In this document: positions 17,623-26,527 of the stretch, piece after piece
Numbering within the stretch: the first letter of the stretch is position 1
Layout of the letters: every line of letters begins with the position of its first letter
The notes under the pieces: generated by a model
Told to the model about the DNA's origin: nothing
What the model saw: the letters and a program-made list of their open reading frames with translations, nothing else
The model's database searches: none
Position numbers and translations under genes: made by a program
Assembly (NCBI GenBank): GCA_029782145.1
Contig: JAKOVH010000030.1
Coordinates: 310,001 to 374,000 of the forward strand
Direction: 5' to 3'
Length of the DNA: 64,000 bases
From: Actinomycetes bacterium
Lineage (GTDB): Bacteria; Actinomycetota; Acidimicrobiia; Acidimicrobiales; Acidimicrobilacustridaceae

Positions 17623-18824
17623 GGTGCATCGGCTGCGGCGGGCCCGACGTGGAGGCGGGCGCCACCTGCCCCACCTGCGGCACCCTGGCGGTGGCCCCGG
17701 AGGGGCTGGAGTCGTTGCTGGCCATGGAGGCCGAGGCGATCGAGATCCTCGACGACGAACCGGCGCCGGGCACGTTCACCCCGCTCGTGGTGCAGCCCGC
17801 GACCGAGCTCGTCGACCACGACACCGCCCGTCCCGGAGCGCCCGGAGAGCCGGCCCTCGAGCCCGACGCCCGGTGGGATGCCCCCACCGGGTCGCCGGTG
17901 GAGGAGCACGCCGAGCACTGGGCACCGGCCCCGAGCCCCGCACCGAGCGGTGCCGCACCCGAGCACCACGACGTCGACCTGCCCCGACGCACCCCGCTGT
18001 CGGCCACCGAGGCGCAGTGGGGCCCGCGCCCGCACCCGCCGGCGGTGCTGGCCCCGCCGCCGCCCCTGCCGCTCGACGCGCCCGCGGTGCCCCGCGTGAA
18101 GCGCAGCACGGGCACCGGCCTCCCCGCCGGGCTGAGGGCCACCAACCCGCCCGCCCCGCCACCGGCGCCCCGCCCCACCACCGTGCCGACCCCTCCGCCG
18201 GCACCCTCGGGGACACCTGCCGCAGTCGTCCCCGACCGGCCCGTCCACCCACGGGTCCGGCGCTGGTTCGGTCGCGGTGCCGGCGAGGAGCCGGCAGGGG
18301 TCACGACCCCCGCGCCCCCCGAACCGGAGGCCGTCCCGCCCGGCCCGTTCGCCGGAGCCCCCGAAGGGCTGCTCGACGGGGTGGTCCCCGAGCCCGACGG
18401 GGGAGACGGCGTCGTCGACCCGGCCGGCGTGGAGGGCCCCCTCGGCCGGCTCTCGGCGGGCGCGCGCCGCTCGGCGCTGGCCCCGCTGGGCGTGGTGGCC
18501 GCCCTGCTCGAGCACGGTGAGCAGGTCGAGGCCATCGTGCAGGGCGAGCTGCAGCACCGCCCGGCGGTCGCCGTGCTCACCGACCGGCGCGTGGTCGTCG
18601 CCAACGACCGGCGCTGGAGGCCCGACGTGCGGACGTTCCCGCTCGACCCGACGCTCGTCGTGCACGGCTGGCAGGACGAGCGCCGGGCCACGTTGGTGTT
18701 CGTGGCCGGCGGCACGGGCACGGTGCTGCACGCCATCAGCGACCGGCCGCTGGCCCGCGACCTGGCCCAGCGCATCCGGGCCCGGTGCGCCGCACCCCCC
18801 GCAGGTCCGGCGTCGAGTGGCTGA
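17619..18824 (+). CDS. zinc-ribbon protein with Pro-rich linker and PH-like C-terminal domain
   Basis: 401 residues. The N-terminal zinc ribbon is CIGCGGPD...CPTCG (residues 3-21), followed by a long Pro/Ala/acidic linker (about 40-275). A compact C-terminal domain (about 285-395, GEQVEAIVQGELQHRPAVAVLTDRRVVVAND) resembles bacterial PH/YokE-like domains (beta strands then a final helix). There is no signal peptide or membrane helix, so it is cytosolic and perhaps a scaffold. Start and stop overlap with the DUF4202 gene indicates one operon. The function is unknown. Confidence 0.7.
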   Translation: MRCIGCGGPDVEAGATCPTCGTLAVAPEGLESLLAMEAEAIEILDDEPAPGTFTPLVVQPATELVDHDTARPGAPGEPALEPDARWDAPTGSPVEEHAEHWAPAPSPAPSGAAPEHHDVDLPRRTPLSATEAQWGPRPHPPAVLAPPPPLPLDAPAVPRVKRSTGTGLPAGLRATNPPAPPPAPRPTTVPTPPPAPSGTPAAVVPDRPVHPRVRRWFGRGAGEEPAGVTTPAPPEPEAVPPGPFAGAPEGLLDGVVPEPDGGDGVVDPAGVEGPLGRLSAGARRSALAPLGVVAALLEHGEQVEAIVQGELQHRPAVAVLTDRRVVVANDRRWRPDVRTFPLDPTLVVHGWQDERRATLVFVAGGTGTVLHAISDRPLARDLAQRIRARCAAPPAGPASSG

Positions 18825-18884
18825 GCCGGCCCGTGGGTCGGCTTGGCCGAGCGCCGGCGGAGCTTGCTATCATCATGGACCCAC

Positions 18885-18960
18885 GCGGACGTGGCTCAGT
18901 TGGTAGAGCATCACCTTGCCAAGGTGAGGGTCGCGAGTTCGAATCTCGTCGTCCGCTCCA
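18885..18960 (+). tRNA. tRNA-Gly (GCC)
   Basis: 76-nt cloverleaf: acceptor GCGGACG paired with CGTCCGC, D-loop TCAGTTGGTAGAGC, anticodon arm CACCT-TGCCA-AGGTG with anticodon GCC, T-arm with GTTCGAATC, and an encoded 3' CCA. A -10-like TATCAT at 18868-18873 lies 11 nt upstream. A strong hairpin follows the gene. Seen directly. Confidence 0.97.
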
Positions 18961-18974
18961 CGAAGCACCGTGAT

Positions 18975-18998
18975 CAGAGGCCCCGGCAGGGGCCTCTG
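18975..18998 (+). terminator. hairpin after tRNA-Gly
   Basis: Perfect 10-bp stem CAGAGGCCCC / GGGGCCTCTG with a GGCA loop, 14 nt after the tRNA. There is no T-tract, as is common in high-GC actinomycetes. It may also stop the convergent hydrolase transcript. Confidence 0.75.
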
Positions 18999-19090
18999 GC
19001 GCGCTCCAGCCTCTCTGAGGTCACGCGACCCGCGGCGCGGTGTCACGCAGAGAGCCGAGCACCTGGCCCGCCGCCGGGCCGCGGGACCGA

Positions 19091-19960
19091 TCAGCTGAGG
19101 GCGTCGTCGGCCCACCCGAGCAGCTGCGGGGCGAGGAGGGGCCAGCGCTCGAACGGGCCCTGCTGCTCGCCGCGTGCCCGGCGGGCCGTGCCGTCGATCC
19201 ACTCGGTGTCGGGCCACGGGGGCTCCACCAGCCGGGCGTTCGGGAGCACGTCGGCCACCGCCTCGGACGTGGCGCGGGGGTGCCACCAGTCCGACTCCCC
19301 GCTGCGGAACACGAGTGTGGGCACGTCGATGGCGGCGGCCTCGGCCCGGCTCAGGCCAGGGACGGGCTCGTCGGGCCGGGGGTAGTAGCTGGCCATCCAG
19401 CGCTCCATGGTGGCGAGGAACGCGGCCCGGTCCTGGTCGAGGATGCGCTGGCGGTTGGCCGGGTTGCGGCCGATGACCTCCTGCCAGTCGGGCAGGGCGG
19501 CCACCGCCTCCATGCCGCCGACGACCGCCGCCCGCAGCGAGGGGGCGCAGTAGACGTTGGCCAGGTTCATCAGCCCGAACACCCCGCCGCTGATCCACAC
19601 CAGGGCGAGCCCGGCCACGACGTCGGGGTGCCGAGCCGCCGCCAGGAGCGACACCCGGGCGCCGCCGGAGCCGCCCATCAGCACAGCCGGCCCCAGCCCC
19701 AGCTCCCGCAGCAGCCCGCCGAGGGCGTCGGCCTGCATCTCCGACTCGGTGAGGCCCTCGAAGCACACGTCGGACTCGCCGCAGTTGGGTCGGTCCCAGA
19801 CCACCACCCGGTTCCCGGCGCCCGCGATCGCCTCGGCGAGCGGTCGGATGCCGGGATCGTCCTTGGAGAAGCGCCCGCCGGGCGTGACGATCCACAGCCG
19901 CCCGGCGTCGCCGACCACCTCGTAGGACAGGCGCAGACCGTCGACGACCGCCGTGGGCAC
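19091..19960 (-). CDS. alpha/beta-hydrolase fold protein
   Basis: 289 residues with a typical alpha/beta-hydrolase N-half: LWIVTPGGRFSKDDPG oxyanion region, VVWDRPNCGESD, and nucleophile elbow LMGGSGGARVS (Ser about 97). The usual C-terminal catalytic His is not evident; the expected position reads PPWPDTEWID. The protein may therefore be non-hydrolytic or use the nearby SDWWHP His. GTG at 19960 was chosen because TACGGT lies 7 nt upstream (leaderless). A TTG 11 codons upstream is less likely. It is divergent from the thiolase, with an operator-like site between. Confidence 0.75.
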   Translation of the reverse strand: MPTAVVDGLRLSYEVVGDAGRLWIVTPGGRFSKDDPGIRPLAEAIAGAGNRVVVWDRPNCGESDVCFEGLTESEMQADALGGLLRELGLGPAVLMGGSGGARVSLLAAARHPDVVAGLALVWISGGVFGLMNLANVYCAPSLRAAVVGGMEAVAALPDWQEVIGRNPANRQRILDQDRAAFLATMERWMASYYPRPDEPVPGLSRAEAAAIDVPTLVFRSGESDWWHPRATSEAVADVLPNARLVEPPWPDTEWIDGTARRARGEQQGPFERWPLLAPQLLGWADDALS

Positions 19961-19995
19961 GGCGAGGACCGTACCAGAGGCCCGGGCGCACAAGT

Positions 19996-20011
19996 GAGTG
20001 AGCGTTGACTT
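19996..20011. promoter_or_regulatory. TetR-type operator site 1 (thiolase promoter)
   Basis: GAGTGAGCGTTGACTT matches the window consensus GAGTGAGCGCTCACTC at 13 of 16 positions. It lies 5 nt upstream of TACCAT (20017-20022), the -10 of the leaderless thiolase gene. Confidence 0.6.
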
Positions 20012-20031
20012 CGAAGTACCATCACCGACCC

Positions 20032-21174
20032 ATGAGCAGCCCCCATGAGGCGGTCGTGGTCGCCACCGCCCGCACCCCGATCGCCACGGCCCACAAGGGA
20101 TCGCTCGTCGACGTCGACGCCTTCGCCCTGGCGGCCCTCGCGGTGGGGGAGGCGGTCCGCCGCGCCGGCGTCGACCCCGCGACCGTCGACGACGTGGTCC
20201 TCGGCGAGTCGCTCTACGGCGGCGGGGCCATCGCCCGCCACGCCGCCATCGAGGCCGGCCTGGTGTCGGCGCCCGGCGTGGCCCACAACCGCCACTGCGC
20301 CTCGGGCCTCGCCACCGTGCAGAGCGCGGCGGCGTCGATCATGGCGGGGATGGACGAGGTCGTGGTCGCCGGCGGGGTGCAGTCGGCCTCCACCAAGCCG
20401 CGGTGCGAGTGGCGCGGCGAGCAGGACTGGGTGGCGCCGAGCCACCGGGAGACGCCGGAGGCGCCGGCCCGGGACATGGCGATCAGCGTGGGCTGGAACA
20501 CCGCGGTGAAGGCCGGGATCAGCCGGCGCGACATGGACGCCTGGGCGCTGCGCTCCCATCAGCGGGCGGTGGCGGGCATCGACGCCGGCGCCTTCGCCGA
20601 GGAGATCGTGCCGGTGGGCGACTTCGCCGTCGACGAGCACCCGCGCCGGGACACCACGATGGAGAAGCTGGCGTCGCTGCGGCCGCTGCACCCGGAGATC
20701 GAGGGGTTCAGCATCACCGCCGGCAACGCGTCGGGGGTGAACGACGGTGCCGCCGCCGTGGTGCTGGCCGGGCGGTCCCGGGCCGAGGCCGAGGGCCTGC
20801 CCGTGCTCGCCGTCATCCGCTCGTGGGCGTCGGTGGGCGTGCCGCCGGAGGACACGGGCCTGGCGCCGATCCTGGCCATCCCCAAGGCGCTCGACCGGGC
20901 CGGCATGAGCGTCGGCGACGTCGACCTGTGGGAGATCAACGAGGCGTTCGCGTCCGTGCCGATCGCCAGCGTGCGGGCGCTCGGCCTCGACGAGGACCGG
21001 GTGAACGTGCTCGGCAGCGGTTGCAGCCTCGGCCACCCGGTCGCCATGACGGGCACCCGCATGCTCATCACGCTGCTCCACGAGCTACGGCGACGGGGCG
21101 GCGGCACCGCGGTGGCGGCGATGTGCGCCGGCGGCGGCATGGCCCAGGCGCTGGTGTTCGACGTCCCCGGGTGA
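20032..21174 (+). CDS. thiolase (acetyl-CoA acyltransferase)
   Basis: Cleaves a 3-ketoacyl-CoA with CoA at the end of a beta-oxidation turn. 380 residues; nucleophile Cys in NRHCASG (about 89), NEAFA, GCSLGHP (His about 337) and second Cys in MCAGGG (about 365), so the catalytic set is complete. The ATG at 20032 sits 9 nt after TACCAT, a leaderless promoter preceded by an operator site. It is monocistronic, followed by a perfect 46-bp palindrome. Degradative use is inferred from the surrounding regulon. Confidence 0.9.
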   Translation: MSSPHEAVVVATARTPIATAHKGSLVDVDAFALAALAVGEAVRRAGVDPATVDDVVLGESLYGGGAIARHAAIEAGLVSAPGVAHNRHCASGLATVQSAAASIMAGMDEVVVAGGVQSASTKPRCEWRGEQDWVAPSHRETPEAPARDMAISVGWNTAVKAGISRRDMDAWALRSHQRAVAGIDAGAFAEEIVPVGDFAVDEHPRRDTTMEKLASLRPLHPEIEGFSITAGNASGVNDGAAAVVLAGRSRAEAEGLPVLAVIRSWASVGVPPEDTGLAPILAIPKALDRAGMSVGDVDLWEINEAFASVPIASVRALGLDEDRVNVLGSGCSLGHPVAMTGTRMLITLLHELRRRGGGTAVAAMCAGGGMAQALVFDVPG

Positions 21175-21192
21175 GCTCCCCACCTCCCCCTT

Positions 21193-21238
21193 CGCTGGCT
21201 CGATCCATCACCTCATGAGGTGATGGATCGAGCCAGCG
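21193..21238. terminator. perfect 46-bp palindrome downstream of thiolase
   Basis: Two 23-nt arms with no spacer, centred between 21215 and 21216; arm 1 starts CGCTGGCTCGATCC and ends CACCTCA. It lies 18 nt after the thiolase stop, so a terminator hairpin is the simplest reading. A perfect, spacerless palindrome this long could equally form a cruciform or bind a protein. Confidence 0.8.
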
Positions 21239-21292
21239 GTCGTGGGGGGTGCGTCGGTGGGCGGGGTGAACCGTCCCGGCTACGATGCAAGT

Positions 21293-21308
21293 GAGTGATC
21301 GCTCATCA
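21293..21308. promoter_or_regulatory. TetR-type operator site 2 (amidohydrolase/IOR operon)
   Basis: GAGTGATCGCTCATCA, 12 of 16 to the consensus, with the inner TGAGTGATCGCTCA nearly palindromic. It lies 6 nt downstream of TACGAT (21281-21286), so a bound protein would cover the transcription start. A GGGGAGGG ribosome site follows at 21311. Confidence 0.6.
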
Positions 21309-21326
21309 CAGGGGAGGGAACGGACC

Positions 21327-22586
21327 GTGGGCCAGCGCAGCGAGCGCACCCTGCTCCGCAACGCCCGCGTCCTGACCTGCACCGGCGACCCGCACGAGGC
21401 GCCGTTCGACGGTGAGGTGCTCGTGGAGGGCGACCGCATCGCGGCGGTCGGGGCCGGCTCCCTCGGTGTCGACGAGGCAGGGGCCCGGGTGGTCGACCTC
21501 CGGGGCGCCACCGTGCTGCCCGCGTTGGCCGACTGCCACGTGCACACCAGCTGGCCGCTCGACTTCGTGTTCGACCACGGCGCCGAGGCCGCCGCCCCGC
21601 CGGCCGAGCACGCCCTCGACCTCGCCGCCGTGGCCCGCACCTTCCTCGAGAGCGGCTACACCCTGGTGGTGGGGGCCGGCGTGCTCCAGCCCGACGACGA
21701 CCTGCTGTTGCAGCGCTTCGTCGACGGCGGCCTGCTGCCCGGCCCCCGCATCGTGCCGAGCGGCCTGATGGTCGCCGACGCCCGCGGCCTGGGTGCCGAC
21801 GGCGGGCTGATGGAGGTGGCGTCCGACGCGGCCGGCCTGCGCGAGATCGTCGCCCGCCAGTGTGACGCCGGGGTGAAGGCGCTGAAGCTGTTCATCTCGG
21901 GCGACGGTGTGGTGCCCGAGCACCCCTCCGAGGACGTCTACATGGACGACGCCATGCTGAGCGCCGCGGTGGAGGAGGCCGACCGCCACGGGGCGTTCAT
22001 CACCGTCCACGCCCGCAGCGCGCCCAGCGTCGCCATGGCGGCCCGCACGGGCGTGCGGCTGATCCACCACGCCTGCTTCCTCGACGACGACGCCGTCGCC
22101 GCTCTCGAGGCCCGCGGTCCCGACGTGTGGGTGTGCCCCGGCCTGCACTACCTGTGGGCCATGGTGAGCGGCCACGCCGAGCCGTGGGGGATCACCCGCG
22201 AGCAGGTCGAGGCCTCCGGCTACCCGCACGAGCTCGAGGCGCAGGTGGAGGGCTTGGGGCGCCTGCGCCAGGCGGGGGTGCCCATCGTGGCGGGCGGCGA
22301 CTTCGGCCACCAGTGGACCCGACACGGCACCTACGCCGCCGAGCTGGAGCGCTACGTCGAGCTGGTCGGGATGAGCCCCACCGAGGCGATCCACACGGCC
22401 ACGCGCAACGTCGGCCCGCTGGTCGGCCTCGACTGGGGCCAGATGCGTCCCGGGGCGCTGGCCGACCTCCTCGTCGTCGATGGTGAGCCGGCGAAGGACG
22501 TCTCGGTGCTGCGCGACCCGGACCGGCGCGTGGCCGTGGTGAAGGACGGCGCCTTCGCCCACGTCCACCCTGCGCGCTTCCCGTGA
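21327..22586 (+). CDS. amidohydrolase (imidazolonepropionase/dihydroorotase-like metal hydrolase)
   Basis: 419-residue TIM-barrel metal hydrolase of the cyclic amidohydrolase branch. It has an N-terminal beta-sandwich (TLLRNARVLTCTG), metal motif DCHVHTSW (about 70), a possible lysine ligand in VKALKLFISG, FITVHARS, LIHHACF, the Asp in GGDFGHQW, and the C-terminal sandwich GALADLLVVDG. It would hydrolyse an amide, lactam or similar ring bond; the substrate is unknown. The GTG at 21327 has a good GGGGAGGG site. The stop overlaps the next start (GTGA). It is the first gene of a four-gene operon. Confidence 0.85.
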   Translation: MGQRSERTLLRNARVLTCTGDPHEAPFDGEVLVEGDRIAAVGAGSLGVDEAGARVVDLRGATVLPALADCHVHTSWPLDFVFDHGAEAAAPPAEHALDLAAVARTFLESGYTLVVGAGVLQPDDDLLLQRFVDGGLLPGPRIVPSGLMVADARGLGADGGLMEVASDAAGLREIVARQCDAGVKALKLFISGDGVVPEHPSEDVYMDDAMLSAAVEEADRHGAFITVHARSAPSVAMAARTGVRLIHHACFLDDDAVAALEARGPDVWVCPGLHYLWAMVSGHAEPWGITREQVEASGYPHELEAQVEGLGRLRQAGVPIVAGGDFGHQWTRHGTYAAELERYVELVGMSPTEAIHTATRNVGPLVGLDWGQMRPGALADLLVVDGEPAKDVSVLRDPDRRVAVVKDGAFAHVHPARFP

Positions 22587-25500
22587 GCACCTTCCTCTCC
22601 GGCGTCGAGGCGCTCGTGCAGCTGCTCGCGCTCCGCCACCGCCTCGACGAGCGGGCCGGCCTGCGGACCGCCACCATGGTCTCGGGCTACCCGGGCTCGC
22701 CGCTCGGCACCCTCGACCTGGCCATCGAGGGGTCGGAGGAGCTGCTCGACGCCCACCGGGTGGTGCACCGCCCCGGGCTCAACGAGGAGCTGGCGGCGGC
22801 CATCGTGTGGGGCAGCCAGATGGGCTCGGTCGTCCCCTACGACGGCGTCGACGGCGTGGCCGGCGTCTGGTACGGCAAGGGCCCGGGCCTCGACCGCAGC
22901 GGCGACGCGCTGAGGCACGGCAACGCCATGGGTGCCGGCCCCAACGGCGGGGTGGTGGTGGTGTGCGGCGACGATCCGACGGCCAAGTCCTCCACCCTGC
23001 CGTGCGACAGCCAGCCCACCTTCGCCGACGCCTGCCTCCCCGTGCTGTACCCGGCCGACCAGCAGGAGCTCGTCGACCTCGGCGTCCACGCCTTCGCCCT
23101 CTCCCGCTACTGCGGCGCGTGGGTCGGGCTGAAGGTGGTCACCGCGGTGGCCGACGGCATCGGCACGGTCGAGCTCGACCCCTCCCGCCACGCCGTGCAC
23201 GACCCGGGCGAGGTGGTGGTCGACGGCCGGCCGTGGCGCCACACCCCGCTGGCCACCATCGGCCCTCACGCCGTGCCCGAGCAGGAGTCGCTGGTGGTGC
23301 ACCACCGACTGGTCGCCGCCCGCGCCTACGCCCGAGCCAACGGCCTCAACCGGGTGGTCGGCGACGGCGCCCGCCTGGGGCTGGTGTGCGCGGGCACCAC
23401 GTACCTCGACGTGGTGCAGGCCTTCGCCGACCTCGGCACCACGCCCGACGCCGCCGGGGTCCGCATCCTCAAGCTGGGCATGACCTGGCCGCTGGTGGAG
23501 GACGAGGTCGTCGGCTTCGCCCGCTCGGTCGAGCGGGTGCTCGTGGTCGAGGAGAAGCGGCCGTTCGTCGAGACCCAGCTGCGCAGCGTCCTGCACGAGG
23601 CGGGCGTGACCGTACCGGTGGTCGGCAAGCGCGACGGCGAGGGGGAGCCGCTGGTCTCGCTGGTCGGTGAGCTCGACGCCGGCGCGGTGGCCGCCGCGCT
23701 GGCGCGGATGCTGCCCGACCTGGCACCACCGGCCAGCTCTCCTCCCGCCGGGCCCCAGCTCCTGCCGCTGCTCGACCTGCCGGGCCGGCCGCCGGGCTTC
23801 TGCAGCGGCTGCCCCCACAACCGCTCCACCGTGTCGCCGGCCGGTGCCCTCGTCGGCGGCGGCGTGGGGTGCCACGGCATCCTCTACTTCGAGGCCCGCC
23901 AGCGGGACACCCGTCGCCTGCCCCCCACGCCGATGGGCGCCGAGGGCGTGCCGTGGATCGGCCTCGAGCCGTTCGTGGCCGAGCCCCACCTCATCCAGCA
24001 CATCGGCGACGGCACGCTCAGCCACTCGGGCACCCTCGCCATCCGGGCCAGCGTGGCCGCCGGCGCCGACGTCACCTTCAAGATCCTCTACAACTCGGCG
24101 GTGGCCATGACCGGCGGGCAGGACGTGACCGGCCTGCTCGACGTGCCGTCGCTCACCCGGGCGCTCGAGGCCGAAGGGGTGCGCAAGGTCGTGGTGTGCG
24201 CCGAGGACCCCGGGCGCTACGGCCGGCGGGCCCGCTGGGCCGCGGGCGTCGAGGTGCTCGGGCGCGACCACCTGCCCGAGGTGCAGGAGCGGCTCCGGAA
24301 GGTGCCCGGCGTGACGGCGATCGTCTACGACCAGCGCTGCGCCGCCGAGGCCCGCCGCCTGCGCAAGCGCGGCCTGCTGCCCGAGCCGCCCCGCCGGGTC
24401 GTGATCAACGAGGCGGTGTGCGAGGGCTGCGGCGACTGCAGCGAGAAGAGCAACTGCCTGTCGGTGCTGCCGGTCGACACCGAGCTCGGCGTGAAGCGCC
24501 AGGTCCACGACCCGTCGTGCAACCGTGACTACACCTGCCTGGAGGGCGACTGCCCGAGCTTCATCACGCTCACGCCCTCGCCCCGGGGTCGGCGCCGGGC
24601 CAGCGGGCGGGGCCACATCCGGCCGTCGCTGCCGGCCGGCGAGGTGCCCGTGCCGGACCTGCCCACGTTCGACCGGCAGTACGGGGTGTACTTCACCGGC
24701 ATCGGCGGAACCGGCGTGGTGACCGCCAACCGGCTGCTGGCCACCGCCGCCGAGGCGGCGGGGCTGGTCGTGGAGGGCATGGACCAGACGGGCCTGTCGC
24801 AGAAGGCCGGCGCCGTGGTGTCGCACCTGCACCTGGCCCGCTCCCGGGCCGACCTCGGCTCGGCCGTGGTGGGTGCCGCCGACCTGTACCTGTCGGGCGA
24901 CCTGCTCCAAGCCGCCACCGGCCGCCACCTCGCCCACGTCGAGCCTGGCCGCACCCTCGCCGTGGTCGACACCGAGCTCACACCGACGTCGGCCATGCTG
25001 CAGGCGGAGGTGCCGGTGCCCGCGGCAGGCGAGCTCGAGGCGGCCGTCGCCGAGCGGGCGGGCCCCGAGCGCACCGTGCTGGTCGACTCCAAGCACATCG
25101 CCGAGGCCGTGTTCGCCAACCCGCTGCTGGCCAACGTGGTGCTGCTCGGCGCCGCCTTCCAGCGCGGCGGACTGCCGCTGTCGCTCGACCAGCTGGAGGG
25201 CGCCATGCACCGGGGCGACGACCGGCTGGCGTTCGCCTGGGGTCGTTGGTCGGCTCATGATCCTGCGGCAGTGGAGGCGGCGCTCGCCGCCCCGGCACCC
25301 GCTGGCGGCCTCCTCGACCCGTCGCCGGCGGCGCTCGACGCAGCCCGGCGGCTGCTCGAGGGGCGCCGCGTGCCGCACGACGTCCACGACCTCGTGCTGC
25401 GCCGCACGGCCCAGGTGGTCGACTACCAGGACGCCCGCCTGGCCCGCCGCTACCTCGGCCTCGTCGACGAGGTGGCGGGCCGCGATCCGGGCACCGAGCT

Positions 25501-25951
25501 CACCCGGGCGGTGGCCGAGGGCTGGTTCCGCCTGCTCACCTACAAAGACGAGTACGAGGTGGCCCGCCTGCACCTGCTCGTCGACCACGACCGCGTGGCG
25601 GGCGAGCTGGGCATCGAGGGCCCCTACCGGGTCACCTACCACCTGCACCCGCCGGTGCTGCGCCGGTTGGGGATGCACCGCAAGCTGCCGATGGGCCGGC
25701 CCTACGAGGCCGCCTTCCGGGTGCTGCGGCGCATGAAGCGGCTGCGGGGCACGCCCCTCGACCCGTTCGGCTACGACCGCGATCGGCGCATGGAGCGGGC
25801 GGTGGCCGACGAGTACGAGCAGCTGGTGCGAGGCGCGGCCGGGCGGCCCTACGACGAGCAGGTGCGCCTCGCCGCCTCCGCCCTCGACATCAAGGGCTAC
25901 GGGCCGATCAAGGAGCGGGCCGTCGAGCGCTGGCGGGCCACGGTCGCGTGA
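22583..25951 (+). CDS. indolepyruvate ferredoxin oxidoreductase-type fusion (IorA-IorB)
   Basis: 1122-residue single-chain 2-oxoacid:acceptor oxidoreductase that decarboxylates arylpyruvate-like 2-ketoacids to acyl-CoA. In order: pyrimidine-binding TPP domain (SGYPGSPLGTLD near 35), GFCSGCPHNRST (about 405), PP-type TPP domain with GDGTLSHSG, a ferredoxin-like cluster region CEGCGDCSEKSNC (about 613) and CLEGDC, the gamma domain GIGGTGVVTANRLL (about 707), and a DUF6537-like C-terminus. All features are intact. It overlaps both neighbours by GTGA, so it is tightly co-translated with the amidohydrolase and an EthD-like protein. This points to an aromatic or branched 2-oxoacid intermediate. Confidence 0.92.
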   Translation: MSTFLSGVEALVQLLALRHRLDERAGLRTATMVSGYPGSPLGTLDLAIEGSEELLDAHRVVHRPGLNEELAAAIVWGSQMGSVVPYDGVDGVAGVWYGKGPGLDRSGDALRHGNAMGAGPNGGVVVVCGDDPTAKSSTLPCDSQPTFADACLPVLYPADQQELVDLGVHAFALSRYCGAWVGLKVVTAVADGIGTVELDPSRHAVHDPGEVVVDGRPWRHTPLATIGPHAVPEQESLVVHHRLVAARAYARANGLNRVVGDGARLGLVCAGTTYLDVVQAFADLGTTPDAAGVRILKLGMTWPLVEDEVVGFARSVERVLVVEEKRPFVETQLRSVLHEAGVTVPVVGKRDGEGEPLVSLVGELDAGAVAAALARMLPDLAPPASSPPAGPQLLPLLDLPGRPPGFCSGCPHNRSTVSPAGALVGGGVGCHGILYFEARQRDTRRLPPTPMGAEGVPWIGLEPFVAEPHLIQHIGDGTLSHSGTLAIRASVAAGADVTFKILYNSAVAMTGGQDVTGLLDVPSLTRALEAEGVRKVVVCAEDPGRYGRRARWAAGVEVLGRDHLPEVQERLRKVPGVTAIVYDQRCAAEARRLRKRGLLPEPPRRVVINEAVCEGCGDCSEKSNCLSVLPVDTELGVKRQVHDPSCNRDYTCLEGDCPSFITLTPSPRGRRRASGRGHIRPSLPAGEVPVPDLPTFDRQYGVYFTGIGGTGVVTANRLLATAAEAAGLVVEGMDQTGLSQKAGAVVSHLHLARSRADLGSAVVGAADLYLSGDLLQAATGRHLAHVEPGRTLAVVDTELTPTSAMLQAEVPVPAAGELEAAVAERAGPERTVLVDSKHIAEAVFANPLLANVVLLGAAFQRGGLPLSLDQLEGAMHRGDDRLAFAWGRWSAHDPAAVEAALAAPAPAGGLLDPSPAALDAARRLLEGRRVPHDVHDLVLRRTAQVVDYQDARLARRYLGLVDEVAGRDPGTELTRAVAEGWFRLLTYKDEYEVARLHLLVDHDRVAGELGIEGPYRVTYHLHPPVLRRLGMHRKLPMGRPYEAAFRVLRRMKRLRGTPLDPFGYDRDRRMERAVADEYEQLVRGAAGRPYDEQVRLAASALDIKGYGPIKERAVERWRATVA

Positions 25952-26511
25952 TCAAGCGCATCACCCTCGGCGAGGCCGAGCCCGGCGCCGACGCCGTGCG
26001 CGCCGTGGTCTGCCACGCCATCCCGGAGCTGTCGCCCCACCCCGTCGCCGAGGTGGTGACCGTCGAGTGGCTCGCCGGGGAGGTGCCGGAGCCGCCGGGT
26101 CCGGGCGTGGCACGGGTGCCCGGCGTGGTGATGGCCGAGGAGGTGGTGCTGCGGGGCGAGGCGTGGCTGGAGCACCGCTGGCGCGCCGGCGGCGAGCGGT
26201 TCAAGCACATGGCGTTCGCGCCCCGCGCGGCAGGGCTCGGCCAGGCCGAGTTCCTGGCCCGCTGGCGGGCCCACGCCGGCAGCGCGGGCGGTGTGCCCAT
26301 CCCCGAGGCGGCCAGGGGCCGTGCCTACGTGCAGGACCACCCGGTGCCGGGGGAGTGGCCCTACGACGCGGTGAACGAGGTGTGGTTCGACGACCTCGAC
26401 GGGCTGCGGCGGCGGGTCGAGTGGTTCGCCGAGCACCACGACCCGGGCGGCGACGACCTGTTCGGGCCGTCGCGGTTCCTGGCCGTGCGCGAGGTCGTCG
26501 TCGTCCGATGA
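25948..26511 (+). CDS. EthD-like dimeric alpha-beta-barrel protein
   Basis: 187 residues. The C-terminal half (EFLARWRAHAGSAGGVP, VNEVWFDDLDGLRRR, FLAVREVVVV) resembles the EthD/ferredoxin-like fold, and the N-terminal half looks like a second, shorter copy. EthD proteins accompany P450 or polyketide-type pathways and act as small cyclases, isomerases or accessory proteins; no catalytic residue can be assigned. The GTG start overlaps the stop of the large oxidoreductase. Confidence 0.65.
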   Translation: MIKRITLGEAEPGADAVRAVVCHAIPELSPHPVAEVVTVEWLAGEVPEPPGPGVARVPGVVMAEEVVLRGEAWLEHRWRAGGERFKHMAFAPRAAGLGQAEFLARWRAHAGSAGGVPIPEAARGRAYVQDHPVPGEWPYDAVNEVWFDDLDGLRRRVEWFAEHHDPGGDDLFGPSRFLAVREVVVVR

Positions 26512-26527
26512 GGCACAGGAGGTCGGT

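Noticed and set aside
22352..25678. Very long minus-strand open frame opposite the indolepyruvate-oxidoreductase gene
   Set aside because: It is antisense to a clearly conserved protein, composed of His/Gly/Val/Arg-rich sequence without motifs; long antisense frames are expected at this GC content.
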